A stretch of DNA of 64,000 nucleotides from Gordionus sp. m RMFG-2023 (taxonomy: Eukaryota > Nematomorpha > Gordioida > Chordodea > Parachordodidae), in the NCBI RefSeq assembly GCF_954871325.1, contig NC_088775.1:6487561-6551560 (forward strand). Reading direction: 5' to 3'. Position 1 is the first letter of the stretch. Every line of letters begins with the position of its first letter. The translations under genes were made by a program, and so were the position numbers. The notes beneath the pieces are model-generated. The model did not search any database, had not been told where the DNA came from, and saw only the letters and a program-made list of their open reading frames with translations. Shown in pieces: positions 1 through 11,407 of the stretch.

Positions 1-284
1 CAACCGTTAAATTGAATTTAGCAATAAAAATATATCACTTCACCCTCCTTAAACCATGGTGACGACCAAGTAGAAAAAAGTAATAACATTGGCCTATTAC
101 TCCAATGTTAAAATGTAGTTCGTGATAGAAAAGATCAACGGTCGATTTCAGACTTATTTATGGACCGAATTAATTTTTCATAAAAAAAAACCGAACCGAT
201 AAAAAAATAAATCAGGTACAGGTTGAGTTTATAAAACGGGAACTCCTTTTTGTAATTCAGTTCGGCTCTTAAAGCAGTCTAAAC

Positions 285-660
285 AGGGCCGTTGTGCTTC
301 TCTACTTCCAAGGATGACCAAGTTACAATTAAGCAAAAAGATAGCAGATGACTACTTAAAGTTATATCATATTCATGAGCGACAGATAGAATGGTTTGAT
401 AAACTGCTGAACAAAGTGAGAGATCCCTTGGGGGTACCAAAGCGGCTGATATAGAAATGACCCAAAATTTTGGAAACAAATCAGAACAAAGAAAAAATTG
501 AGAGGACCGGATGATATTCCACTCCAGACATATTTTAAACGATATACATGAATTGTATCTAAATCCTAATACATTAGAAAAATGTCCAGCATTTGACAAA
601 TTCCAAAAAGAAATGCCATTTCCTCATATTTTGCGGACCTTCAGGTTGCTTTTTCCCGGT
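285..660 (+). other. coding-like fragment, unidentified
   Basis: This stretch is less AT-rich than its surroundings. On the plus strand it reads in short protein-like blocks in different frames. One block contains DDYLKLYHIHERQIEWFDKL. A later one, in another frame, contains HELYLNPNTLEKCPAFDKFQ. I do not recognise the family, and there is no continuous reading frame across it. It could be a decayed gene or transposon fragment, or exons whose borders I cannot place. An open frame on the opposite strand (279-599) looks like a shadow. Confidence 0.2.
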
Positions 661-1547
661 TTGTAGAGACAGGCTAAAGATTAATTTGCGTAAATAATTG
701 TAATTTTGTTTAACAATAAATTTAGCTAGCAATTAATTCAGTTCTTTTTCTCGATGGCAGTAGTCATTAGACTGAATATTCTTTCTGACGATGTATTTGA
801 GTGCGGAATTGAGAATATACAATTATTACTTTGATAGGAAATCCAATCTATTTTTCCCTAAGAATTCGTGTGATTTTTCTTTTGGATAATTTTATCTTGG
901 TATAAAAATAAAAATGTGAATATTGCCTCAAAGAGAATCTAATTTATATTTGGTATCTATTATGTAACTGATGACAATTTTTTGAAATAGTAGATACAAT
1001 GAATGTGATTGGTTGGATTATTAACAAATCATTGGTGTACCTATATAAATTACTTTTTGGCCAATACCAAAACCTACATTATTATTATAAATATAAGAAC
1101 AGCCAGTTCAGGCATAGCAATAAATATAAATAAATATTTAAAAAATTTTTACATATTCTTTCTTCCCTATTGGTTTATGTATTTCAATTTGTAATATTTT
1201 AAAATCAATTTCATGGCTTAATGTTGACTAGGAAGATTTATTAATTATTTACAAGAATGGGAAAATCATGGCGAAATCATGAAATCTGGCAGCCATAATT
1301 GCATGGAGTAGAGAAAAGAACGCAATATATTGCATATTTAAGTAGTTATGTATTAAAAAAATTGTAACCCGATGTTGTTTAAAGCAATTAAGGGTCCCTA
1401 GATCCGATTTTAGCTTTTCGATTTCCGTTTCGCCCTCAATCGTGATAATTAAGTCACAATGCTGATATTTATTTTTGAGAGAATGACCTCTATTTCCAAT
1501 CTTTTCATTCTTCCCATTATAGCCTAATGTATTATGTTTTCTATTAT
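661..1547. other. AT-rich stretch, no gene seen
   Basis: The 61-codon open frame at 1009-1194 is low complexity and looks accidental. If the ABTB1-like gene continues leftward, part of this stretch is its intron, but I could place no further exon. Confidence 0.4.
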
Positions 1548-1620
1548 TTAAATATTTATGAATATTAAAAATTGATTACTCTTTAAGATATTCCTGGAAC
1601 GAGAATTGTGTTGATATAAC

Positions 1621-1747
1621 TTTTTGGTGAGTTGTTTCTCCAAGTGACTGAGATGCAAATATTTGGATAATTCTATCAATGAATCTATATCCTTGTAATT
1701 AAATTCTATCTGACCTTTATCATTAAATAATATATTATACAAGGAAT
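1621..1747 (-). CDS. ABTB1: ABTB1-like exon 6, first BTB domain
   Basis: Begins after a T-rich acceptor ending TTTTTTAG and encodes DSLYNILFNDKGQIEFNYKD followed by a leucine-rich helix. It matches the ABTB1 BTB region LLQYLYTGRLDI and following. The 3' limit is uncertain: the frame stays open to 1548, but similarity fades after LTKK and a GTTATA donor lies there. The reading phase needs one base from the preceding exon. Confidence 0.6.
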
Positions 1748-3189
1748 CTAAAAAATATTCATTTTGTTGTTTTTTTGTTATCAATGTGAGCCCCCACCCC
1801 CATATATTAAAGCATGTTCGATTTTCCAGCCTTAAAACAGCAACTATCATTGTTATATCTTCAACTTTGAAAATAATATTATAACATTCCTTTATTAGGA
1901 GTAGGAGAATAATTGATTAAATTAAATGATAAAATCCTGATGTGGGAGAGGGTAAATATGTTGGCCTTGAAAACCCCTTTTTTCTTCCATAAAGGCACAG
2001 TATATTGAATTTCAGCAATGGAAAACTAGTTTTAATTCTTAATAACAAATTTCTAATTGAACAAATTAAGAAACTAAAATAAAAACTAGTCCTCCAGAAA
2101 TTGGAGCATATTTTAGTGTCCAGGGTCTCAACAAGTAAAATAATTAGCCTATTCTTTAATAAAATTTAACAATAAAGCAAAGCAATTAATCTTAAAATCA
2201 AGAATCTTAATACATTACTAACTATTATTTTATTTGAACTGAAACAAATCTAATTATGCTGAAATTTATTAATTTATTATATTATAAAATTAACCTGTGT
2301 ACAAATACTGGAGAATATAATGTAAAAAGGAACTATACATCTATATTTAAAATTGGAAGAATTACAACTTTATAAATTTAATTTTAGGTAACTTTGATTG
2401 GTAATTCGTAATATCGTGGTTTAATCATCCTTAAATTTAGATTTTGATCAATATTTTCATTATTATTTTCAATATGTTTATTCTTAGAAAATAAATTATA
2501 GAAATATTGAGATCTGGCAGCTAATATGGCTCTGTGGATTTTTATTCCAACATTTTCACATTTATCATTTGAAGGTGTCTTAGTTGTAAATGATTCTTTG
2601 TAATTATATTGTGGCTGAGCTATATATAATATGGCATCATAAAAATCATGACTTTCCCATATTCTTATTATATAGTATATAAATTTATAATTAAAAGAAT
2701 ATATTAATTTGTATAAAAAAATTTTGTATTAATATTCACTTTCTCAAAAATTCCTGATATGGATCCCTTTTGATTCTATAAGATGTAATAAATTTATAAT
2801 TACGAAGCAGATCCCTGATTCTATCAGATAAAGCACCATATAAACATCTTTCTCCTTGAAAAGTGTCAACCTCACATTTAGCACCTTGAATACAAAATTA
2901 TTTTAAAATATTTATATATAAGAAATGTCACCATTTTGAAGTAAGTATTTCACAATGTCTATATGTCCACATAAACATGCATAATACCTATAAAATCTAT
3001 TACAAGTTATAGTATTATTAAATTTACAATGGTGTGCTGTCAAAACTATCTTTGATATTTAGATCGATCTCTTTATGTTCAACTAAATATCTAATATATT
3101 AAGTTAATAAATTAAAACTTGCAGGTTCCTTACTTAACTTTATCGAAATCTCCAATTTTACAGCTATTAAAAAATTTGTTTAAATCCAT
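1621..3189 (-). CDS. ABTB1: ABTB1-like ankyrin repeat and BTB/POZ protein, 5' half of gene
   Basis: Minus-strand gene whose spliced exons match the N-terminal half of ABTB1 (BPOZ). Members of this family carry ankyrin repeats followed by two BTB/POZ domains and act as substrate adaptors for cullin-3-type ubiquitin ligases (family knowledge). Exons placed: 3134-3189 (start ATG at 3189), 3028-3090, 2932-2987, 2740-2884, about 2393-2663, and about 1621-1747. The first three encode an ankyrin repeat with the family block YYACLCGH. Exon 4 carries GERCLYGALSDRIRDLL, a strong ABTB1 hallmark. Exon 5 begins the first BTB domain with IHRAILAARSQYFYNLF, and exon 6 continues it (DIDSLIELSKYLHLSHLEKQ). 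Junctions between exons 1 and 5 are phase-consistent GT-AG. The exon 5-6 junction is not, so a small exon may be missing. The second BTB domain would lie beyond the left edge. Confidence 0.75.
2393..2663 (-). CDS. ABTB1: ABTB1-like exon 5, start of first BTB domain
   Basis: Starts after an AATAAG acceptor and runs as one open frame: a BTB beta-strand segment (FYDAILYIA), an unusually long Asn/Thr-rich stretch, then IHRAILAARSQYFYNLF. This is the BTB helix that follows the invariant H-R/K contact. The most likely donor is GTTACC after position 2393, which leaves phase 0. That does not fit the next visible exon, so the 3' end is tentative. Confidence 0.6.
2740..2884 (-). CDS. ABTB1: ABTB1-like exon 4
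   Basis: Encodes the GAKCEVDTF and GERCLYGALSD blocks followed by a basic linker that ends in FLR. This is the most diagnostic ABTB1 segment in the window. The donor is GTGAAT and the next intron is 76 nt. Confidence 0.75.
2932..2987 (-). CDS. ABTB1: ABTB1-like exon 3
   Basis: Encodes YYACLCGHIDIVKYLLQN, an ankyrin helix pair nearly identical in pattern to ABTB1. The following intron is 47 nt. Confidence 0.75.
3028..3090 (-). CDS. ABTB1: ABTB1-like exon 2
   Basis: Encodes YLVEHKEIDLNIKDSFDSTP, the ankyrin repeat segment with the typical D-x-D/S-T-P-L turn. It takes one base to finish the lysine codon from exon 1 and passes two bases on. The 3' intron is 40 nt and starts GTAAAT. Confidence 0.7.
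3134..3189 (-). CDS. ABTB1: ABTB1-like exon 1 (start codon)
   Basis: Encodes MDLNKFFNSCKIGDFDKV plus two bases of a lysine codon. This aligns with the start of ABTB1, where an acidic N-terminus leads into the first ankyrin helix (SCRKGD in the human protein). The donor is GTAAGG. The next intron is only 43 nt. Confidence 0.7.
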
Positions 3190-3356
3190 ATCTTTTTATA
3201 AATCAGCTGCTTAATTAAAAAAAGAATTACTAATTACTAATTTTGGCATATGACTGTAACCTGTCTGACAGTTGCTGGCAATAAGTGATAATTTTTATAT
3301 CATTAGAAAAAGAGAAAATATGGCATATTTTTTTTTACAGGATATATAATTTAAGT

Positions 3357-3500
3357 ATTATTTTTTATCATTTTTAGAATATTCAAGCCGGCAGACTCGA
3401 GATACTGCGACCTCATAGGCAAATATTTCCTAGTTGACTCGTTTATATCGAGACTTCGTTGATGATCTTTGGTCCTTTTACCTTTTAATGGCATGTTCAT
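3357..3500 (-). other. short coding-like stretch upstream of ABTB1-like gene
   Basis: On the minus strand an ATG near 3494 opens a frame of about 45 codons that is richer in G and C than the flanking DNA (it contains RSLDINESTRKY). It lies about 170 bp upstream of the ABTB1-like start codon. I recognise no family. It could be an exon of another gene, 5' leader sequence or chance. Confidence 0.2.
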
Positions 3501-6500
3501 ATTAAACCTGATTTTATTATTTATATTTTTGGATAAAATGTCTAAAACGATAGGTTAAACACAATATCACAGTTAATTTTTATTAAAAAAAACTCATATA
3601 AAATGATAATCCCATATTTATTTTATGAATTGTACATAAAAAATTAAATCAATTGAACATATAAACATATTCATCCGCAATTGCGCAATAAAGTATATAA
3701 TACACATATAAAATAATAATAATTGCACGTATAAAATTATTACTTATTGTACTATAAAATCCACACACAATTCATCATATTGCACCGAGTATAAGACTTA
3801 TTGTACATATAACATCATGCCTATTGTAATATAGTTTTCATAAATTTTAAATAATGAATTCGCATTAACTCTTAACTTTGGCCTAAATAAACAAATATTC
3901 AAGTTCTATTTGCATCAACAAATTCCTCCTATTATTGCATCGCATATTAACCCTGAGCCTATATTTTTAATTTATTAATCCTTTACCAATATAGATTAAT
4001 GTATGCAGTTGTTTGCAGATTTGGACGAAAAGTAACAAATAGCTACATTACATAATGTATCTCTCATTTTAAAAATATAATATAACCATTATATTTGTTT
4101 GTGTAAAGTTCCACTTGTTTTTCCTTACTTTAAAAAACATTTTAACTATTTTTTTAAAGAAAAATTATTTATTTTTAATATAAAAAGATATCTTTAAAAA
4201 TATTAAACGTTAAAGGAATGTCTGATATTGATTAACATAAAACAAAGGAATCCAATAGAACTGTGAATAGGATTTCTTCAATTTCAAATCTTTTCATTGT
4301 GGAATTTAGAAAGATATCGTTTTTTTATTTTTAAAACAATGATAACCATTGAAAAGATAATTATTTATAGGTAGACAATGATAGTATTTTGGTAAAACGA
4401 ATTTTGTACTATAGATTGAGAAAAACAGATTATTTAAAGTTTCGTTTAGAAATAGAACTAATAAAATGTTTTTTTTATTTCCACATTTTGCAGTGCGAAG
4501 ATAAATTTAAAGAATCCTATATCTCGATCCATTATTTCTATATATATACATAAATATCCAAATAAATAATTAAAACTATTTATCGCATTTTACTATCTTC
4601 ACTAATGTTGCTTGAGCCGATTTTTAATAACGACTAACTCAATGTTTTACCCAGAAAAATATTACCCAAAACATTTTTATTCATTTTAAGGTTTGGGACA
4701 TCCATTAGTTAAATCTCGAGGCTTAGGCATTTGTAACTGTTACATGTTAAAAATTGTAGGGATTTTAGGAATAAAGTTAGACATGAATTAAAGATATTTA
4801 TTTAAATAGTGGTAAAATAATAATCTTTATTACAATTTATAAGTATTATATATTTCTTAGTAAAAATTAATTGGATAAAAAAACATTTAAATATTATTTC
4901 AACAAGAAAATAAATTAACTTTTACAATTATCGATACTTCAAATATTTGATTTATAGCCGCAAAACAATATATAATCAGATAATATAACATTATAAATAA
5001 AAGACCATTAAAATATAAAGTAGAATACATATAAAATTACTACATAAATAAAGATAACATAACCGTTGGCTTCTTTTTTTGAAATGACTATGGTACTTAG
5101 CGTTATATTATATAACTGTAACCATTAACTTATATCAAATAACATGTACAACTCTGGCTGTATCAATATCATAGTATCAAAGAATCTCATAGATACGATT
5201 GAGCATTGATTATTTGGTTGGAGTTACTAGTTATCACGTGATATATCAATCTTTAATAGAATCCTTCCTCACTATCATAAATTATATCAACAATTTTAAT
5301 TAACCTGATCGGGAATATTTTCATTTGCATTTGTCCATTTTTATTGAATGGAGGTGAAAGTTATAAAAGATACGGACGACATGACATATTCTTTCATTTT
5401 CTAAGCTGATAAATCTTCAAATTTTTAGTTTGAAAATATAATGAGAGCAGCTCGATTATTTCAAACAATCAAAGCGGATTTAACTTTTTAAATTTTCATG
5501 GATTCTTAATTAAAGATTTAGCTATTGATATGGTTGGTTTTTGCCTTATAGAGATTAGGAGTTAGCCCTCTTAACAATATTACTAACTGAGATATTTTTT
5601 CACGTACCCACCACTTTTTTTTTACCTATTTTTTAGAGACTTCCTTCTTTAGACAGATAAATTATTTTTGGCAAGATCAACGATCAACTGCTGTCTTGTG
5701 TCATTTATTTTACAGAATAATAGTTTGCTAAATATCTCCCTTTTTTGATATTAAATTCCTAATTTTAACTAGAACAGCATTAATAACTTATTAACGGTTG
5801 TCTTTGACATAAAATTTATAGAACTTCTTTCCTTGGATTTTGATTTATAGAAAAATTTCAGCTTTTCTTTTATACTATTGTTCCTGAAAATAGTCTTTTA
5901 CAGTGTCTAAGTATCATAATATTTTTTGAGTATCTTCTCAAGAAAACTTCCATGATTTAAATTTTCAATTTCAAAATTGAGAAATGTTTTATTGTGGTCT
6001 GATCCACTGTAGCGTTTGTTTCATCATCAACTGTACTATCTCAAATATACATATTGATACATGGATATTATTGCACTTATAAAGCTAATTGAATTCTATT
6101 TAAATTATAAATTATAAAATAATATATAAAAATATAAATCAATCAAAACTTATCTTTTATTTAAACGGACACGCGTTATCCCCATATAATAGCAATATCA
6201 AAATGATAATGCTCAAAAAAAATATTAATATGATATTTTAAATACTAAAAAAGGAAATATGATAACTATTAATTTATATGTATAAATATGATAAGAGAAG
6301 AGCCATAGCTTATATGATGAAAATAAATAATTATATTTTTTTTGATCGGCCTCAAAAATTGATCTTTTTTCGCGGCCTCATGGACAAAATGTCCACTTGG
6401 TCTTATGGCCAATTTTCCCCTGCCCATAATTCTATATCAAATAATTAGCAAAATAAAAGTAAATCCCCTAAATAATAATTTTAATACATATAAAATATTA

Positions 6501-7100
6501 TTTATTAGGTACTACCAATATAGTTAATGATATTGGCAGTAAAAAGAGAGATACTTAGGGATATCACAATTCTGTAAAAAGAATTGTAAAATTTTACACA
6601 ACATATATAAATTCATAGAACAGATAAAAGAAACTCGAGAAGAAATGAAAATATCATCAAATAAATAATGGATATTAATGGAAAATGAAATATAAATCTT
6701 AACTAAAGATTTCGTTATTTGATGAAGATATTGTCATAAAATAGTATGTTCTATTCTTATAACTTTTAATCGTATAATAGTCAAATAATAACAGATCCTA
6801 AATCAATGTCAAATAATTATCGCTATTTTTTTATTGAATCCTAAAATACTCGAAAACATTTTTAAAATCCAGAAAAAAATCAATTATGTTAAATATATGA
6901 CTTTTTAACACATAGAAAAATCCTCTAGTTAATATAAAATTAAGACGATATTGCTCCTTTTATCGAACATATTGTATTTCAACGTTACGCCCCTCTTTAT
7001 TTAAAAATAAATCTGGAGTAGGATAATACAATTTGCGCATAAATATATACAGTTATAATATATGCTTACAAAAATTTAAATGAATGTTCCTTTTAAGTAA
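3501..7100. other. AT-rich intergenic spacer
   Basis: No coding region recognised. It includes one diverged foldback MITE copy (listed separately) and a short segment near 6,345-6,420 with repeated CGGCCTCA-like words that resembles the edge of another transposon. Confidence 0.4.
4606..4745. mobile_element. foldback MITE copy (truncated)
   Basis: Diverged copy of the foldback family seen at 10.2, 22.4 and 58.6-59.8 kb. It has the left-arm words GAGCCGATTTTTAATAACGA and CTAACTCAATGTTTTACCC, then the centre with AAGGTTTGG and ACATCCATTAG. The right arm is mostly lost after TCGAGGCTTAGGC. Confidence 0.5.
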
Positions 7101-7129
7101 AATTTATTCTTTCTTTTCCAGGTTGCTCT

Positions 7130-7445
7130 AGTAGTCATTATTCCCGCGATAGCTCTCATTCGTACTTTATCTTAACCGCTAGTTAATAGCCTCTTTGGTA
7201 GTAGGTCTTGCCCAGTTAGACTTCTTCTTAAAAGCTTGCAAGTTATCGCATCGTTGATCATTCGTAACAAGTTGTTAAGTTGTGGTTTCGTTGGTCATTA
7301 GATATGGGGTCAGTCAGCAAATAAATTTCTGATCACATTCACTCTTGATACTCTGTTATCGCGTCATAATTTTCTAACTTGATGGTTGGTGTTATTATCG
7401 CTGATATCATTGGTAATATCCTCGTGATCCAGGCGCGTAACCAAG
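7130..7445. other. island of more balanced base composition, unidentified
   Basis: This stretch of about 315 bp is clearly less AT-rich than its flanks and begins after a strong splice-acceptor-like tract (TTCTTTCTTTTCCAG at about 7,107-7,121). No frame is open across it. It may be the 5' end of the decayed hAT element just downstream, or another repeat. Confidence 0.25.
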
Positions 7446-7499
7446 GGGGGGGAAATTTTTTTTGCTTCCATTTTCTAGATCAGAAGGAATAGAAATACA

Positions 7500-8375
7500 A
7501 AAGTTACATAAGGCTGAGCATGAAAAAAAGTAATGTGTTGTCAGAAGCGATATCATTATTGAATTCAATTGATCAATCAGAGTTTATCATTGCTTCTAGT
7601 GCATCAATAAATTATTTTTAGCTCACTACTTTGTAGAAATTTACAAAAACCAAATTTAGATTTAATTCAGGTTATTGATTTAGCGGAAAATATATATGAA
7701 CAAGTAGATACAATAAGAATGAATGTAGATAATTATTTTCATAATATTTATCTAGACGTTCAAGACTAAATTTTATGATAAAAAACTAATTAAACCTCGT
7801 CTGGCTATTATTGAGATGTAAAATAAATAATGGCTCAACTGAAGAATATTATAAAATATCCATTTTCATCCCATTCTTAGATACTTTTTTATCGCAAATA
7901 AAAGTACGATTTTTAGATAAAAAACAAGTCTTTAGCAATCTTCAAGTTTTATTACCCAAAGATTCTTCTTCGTTTTCTAATGCCACTATTGGTAAAATTA
8001 AATATTTAGCAAAATTTTATTCCTATGAGATTGATACTGAAATAAATTTAATTCGAATTGTGGTATAAATATTTACTACGTTTAGCTATTTTAGCTGAGC
8101 ATGTTATTGATGGGCTCAATTGGTGTAGAGAAACCTTGGCTCAATTTCCTACTATTTTGAAGTTATTTTATTTTCTTGCATGTTTGCCTATTACAACATG
8201 TACGAATGAAAGGATTTTTTCTAACTTGAGAAAGTTGAAAACATATTTACGAAGTACTGAATCTCGGCTAAATGGGTTAGCTCTGTTAAATATCCACAGA
8301 GATTTGGTCGCAACGACAAACGAAATTCTTGATGAATTGGAAAAATTCCCACGAAAATTAAAAATCACTTTATAA
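7500..8375 (+). pseudogene. hAT-superfamily transposase, decayed C-terminal part
   Basis: Remnant of a hAT DNA transposon. The 3' half (8058-8375) encodes the hATC dimerisation domain with the signature LPITTCTNERIFSNLRKLKT and the tail SRLNGLALLNIHRDL. This is the version found in the animal zinc-finger/DUF4371 hAT transposases often annotated as 52 kDa repressor-like or ZMYM-like. An upstream frame (7811-8068) carries the region that normally precedes hATC (LPKDSSSFSNATIGKIKYLA). The two frames overlap by about 10 bp and do not read through, so at least one frameshift separates them, and the 5' half is degraded. The catalytic N-terminal part is absent. I could not assign terminal repeats or target duplications. 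Confidence 0.8.
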
Positions 8376-8819
8376 TTATAGAAGATATTTTGTATAATAT
8401 TGTATTTGATAAGAAGTTAAAAAAAACTTTGTTAATTTAATTATTTTCTAGTCAATATTTTATACACACTACTATTAGTATTTTCAATAAAAAAATTATA
8501 TTCTACTTATATTGTATGAGAATTTAAACTGAGGCTAGTTTTTAAAGCAAATTTTATAAAAAAATGACATTACACTTTATTTCAACTTTACATTTAAAAA
8601 AAACTTTATTAAATATAATATACTTAACTTGAAATAATAAAAAATAGGCTTGTAATATCCATAAGCAAGAATTAGTAAATAATGGTTAAAAATAGAAATA
8701 TAAATAGCTATAACATAAGACCCGACCGAAGGCAGGGGGAAATTCCCCCCCCCCTCACTGTCGTGATCATTGGGGAATTAGATTATTCCAGACAGTCAAA
8801 TACATTAGAAATCATATTT

Positions 8820-8965
8820 TCATATTAGCCAGGGTACGCGGGTCGGGCAGTATTTTAAAAAACATTTCAAAAACCCGGGCCGTATATTTAAATGCCGAAT
8901 ATTTTAAATCACCATTATATAATATATTTTTGAAAAAATCCGGACCGGGTCGAAGCAGATCTCTG
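8820..8965. repeat. GC-island MITE-like repeat copy
   Basis: An AT-rich centre (TATATTTAAATGCCGAATAT and following) sits between two GC-rich patches (CGCGGGTCGGGC, CCCGGGCCG, CCGGACCGGGTCG). The same order of words recurs near 54,615-54,775. This looks like a short non-autonomous DNA transposon family with GC-rich ends, possibly hAT-type; the superfamily is inferred. Confidence 0.4.
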
Positions 8966-11320
8966 AAATTTATCAAGGAACCAAATTTTCTCCTTTATAT
9001 TTTAATTCAAAAAATCACCTTTATCATTAAAACTTTTCATTTTGCTTTCCTTTCACCTTAAACGTTCGGGCTTGCAGATTCCTGATATTTATTATACTTA
9101 TTTTTTAAAACATAATTTATAGTATAACACAATAATAATTACCGATATAACTTTAGAAGAAAAAAAAGTATTCTTAACTGATCAAAAAATGAATGATCAT
9201 TTTCTCTTAAAATCATAAGTAATATAGTGGTAATCTTTTTAAATTTTCATAAATGAAAAAATAAATTAGGGAAATATAGATAAGTTTTAAAAAGGGTTGT
9301 AGGTAGATATGCGCGAATGTGACATCATTCATATCCATATATACATATACATTCATAATCACGAAAAATGTAAATATATTATTAATAATCTCAAAAATTT
9401 ATATAAATATAATTATAATATCTATCTAATATTAATTTTATATTTGACCACTAAAATTGCACGGTGTTTTTATATAAATTAAATAATATTCATTGTCGGC
9501 ATATCACAAACTTTTTATGATCAATTTAACATCTTTCCGCTACACATTATTTGGTTAAAATTTATATCATCACAATATGAGTTCAAATGATTATATTTAC
9601 AATATGCCAATGTTAATTTTTTTTTACCGTGATTTATTCCTTTGGCTCTTATTTTAATGTGTAACGTCGATCTTTATGTTTTTATTTTAAAGTTGATATT
9701 AGCCAAAGTTTTAGTGTCGAAAAAGTCGGCATATGAAGTTTAAAATGCGATTAATAATATTTATTTATTTTAAAACAAAATAACTTTAAAAGGTTAGATA
9801 TCATATGAATATACAAGGTTGGAATAATATGGGTAATAAAAAGGTTAAAAGTGTGACCTTTTACCACTTTTCAAAACGTGCTTTTATTTTTGGACATATA
9901 GCGATATTATCAATCCTTTTTTGGTCTATATCGAGCATATTATCTTATTATTAATATAAATTTTAGGTGCAAAGAATAGATTTTTGTTTAATATTTTCTA
10001 ATATTTTATTGATGTATAAGAGCTAAAAATTAAACATAAAACATTGGCGGGGTCAAATAGGCGGCCTTAAGTATGGAATTGTCATTTAAAAAAAAATTAT
10101 AGCAATAAAAAAGAACATTTTAAATAGATATATAATATCAGTAATGAAAATGATAGCTGAAAAAAAAACGTCAGATTCTATTACTACTTTTTAAAGAAAC
10201 GAAACCATATAATGTTTGTAACCGTATTACTAGTTTTGTTAAACGGCTCGTTTTGAGCTGAATTTTAAATATGGTTAACTCAATATTTCATTCAGAATAC
10301 TATTACTCAAGTCTGAAGATTTTGTTTGTAGAAGAAACAAAGGTTTGGACATCTATTAGCGAAATCTTGAGGCTTATGCGATATTTTTCGGGCTAAAATA
10401 TTGAATCAGCCGTTTTAAATCGGCTCAAAACGAGACGTTAGGCTGCGTGTTACCCCGGTAATAAGAAGCATGTGCATATGGAAAATATTTATAAATTTTG
10501 GAAATAATTTATACTTTGGCCAGGTAATTTTAAATTTAGTATAATTATTTGCAAAATGAAAAACTAATTTTATAATTATTTAATATATTTTTTTTTGTAT
10601 TTTTATTTATAGAACCTGTCTTCTTGCAAGGATAACTTTAAAAGAAAAATAGATTATGGTTATTTACTTTAAATACGTGCAAAATAGCGATTAAGATATT
10701 TACTAGAACATTTTACAGGATAAATATACCGGCAAAACAGCCTACTTATAGAAAATATTATTAAATTTTTATAACGGTTTTTAAATTTTGAACCTATTTC
10801 CATAATCATTAGCCCTGAACTGATATGAGAACAAAATGCCCTAAAGATGGGTTTGAATTTTTGTTGTTTAATGGATGTAAAAACAAAAGGTTTAAAAAAT
10901 TAATTAAGAACGACGTTAATGGTTTGATGAGTAGAGATGTTCTAATCCCCTGAAAACTTTGGTGGGCTCTTTATGCACATTTTCTTGCTAATTGGTAAAT
11001 TTTTAAAAATTAAACCCCCCCCCCCCTCCCTTTCTCAAGTTGGAAAATCTAACTAGGAAATTGTTTTTAAAATTAGGTTTTTGGGAAAGCTTTTTTAAAA
11101 ATATTTTAATGGGCCTTCTTACAATAATTATTCATGAATTCAATGAAATAAGCTGATTAATACTTTAAAAAAAAACTTTTTATATAGTTTGAATGTCTCA
11201 AGAGTAGAATTTAATAATTAAGTTGTATATTTCTAGGGATATTGAATTATGATAACTAATGTTATAAACTACTGAAGCTGATAGCGATTTAAACCCATGT
11301 TAATTAAAATTACACACATA
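8966..11320. other. AT-rich intergenic spacer downstream of bHLH gene
   Basis: No coding region recognised. It contains the foldback MITE at 10.24-10.45 kb and a C homopolymer near 11,016. Confidence 0.4.
10236..10446. mobile_element. foldback MITE copy
   Basis: About 210 bp with near-perfect foldback structure. The left end starts GTTAAACGGCTCGTTTTGAG; the right end contains CGGCTCAAAACGAGACG, its inverted counterpart. Each arm also carries an inverted pair around AACTCAATATTTC and AATATTGAATCAGCC. The centre holds AAGGTTTGGACATCTATTAG. There is no coding capacity. Other copies have ends reading GTTTAACAACACT, resembling hAT termini. Confidence 0.65.
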
Positions 11321-11326
11321 TTTATT
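11321..11326 (-). terminator. candidate polyadenylation signal of bHLH gene
   Basis: AATAAA on the minus strand, about 82 nt beyond the stop codon of the bHLH gene. In DNA this AT-rich the hexamer occurs often by chance, so support is positional only. Confidence 0.3.
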
Positions 11327-11407
11327 ATTTTTACATATATGAAGGGAAAAAATATATATAATATAAAATACGAATTAAATTCAATTATTTTAAAAATAAA
11401 ATATAAT

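Noticed and set aside
1009-1194. 61-codon plus-strand frame
   Set aside because: Low-complexity Ile/Asn/Tyr sequence typical of AT-rich spacer, no supporting signal.
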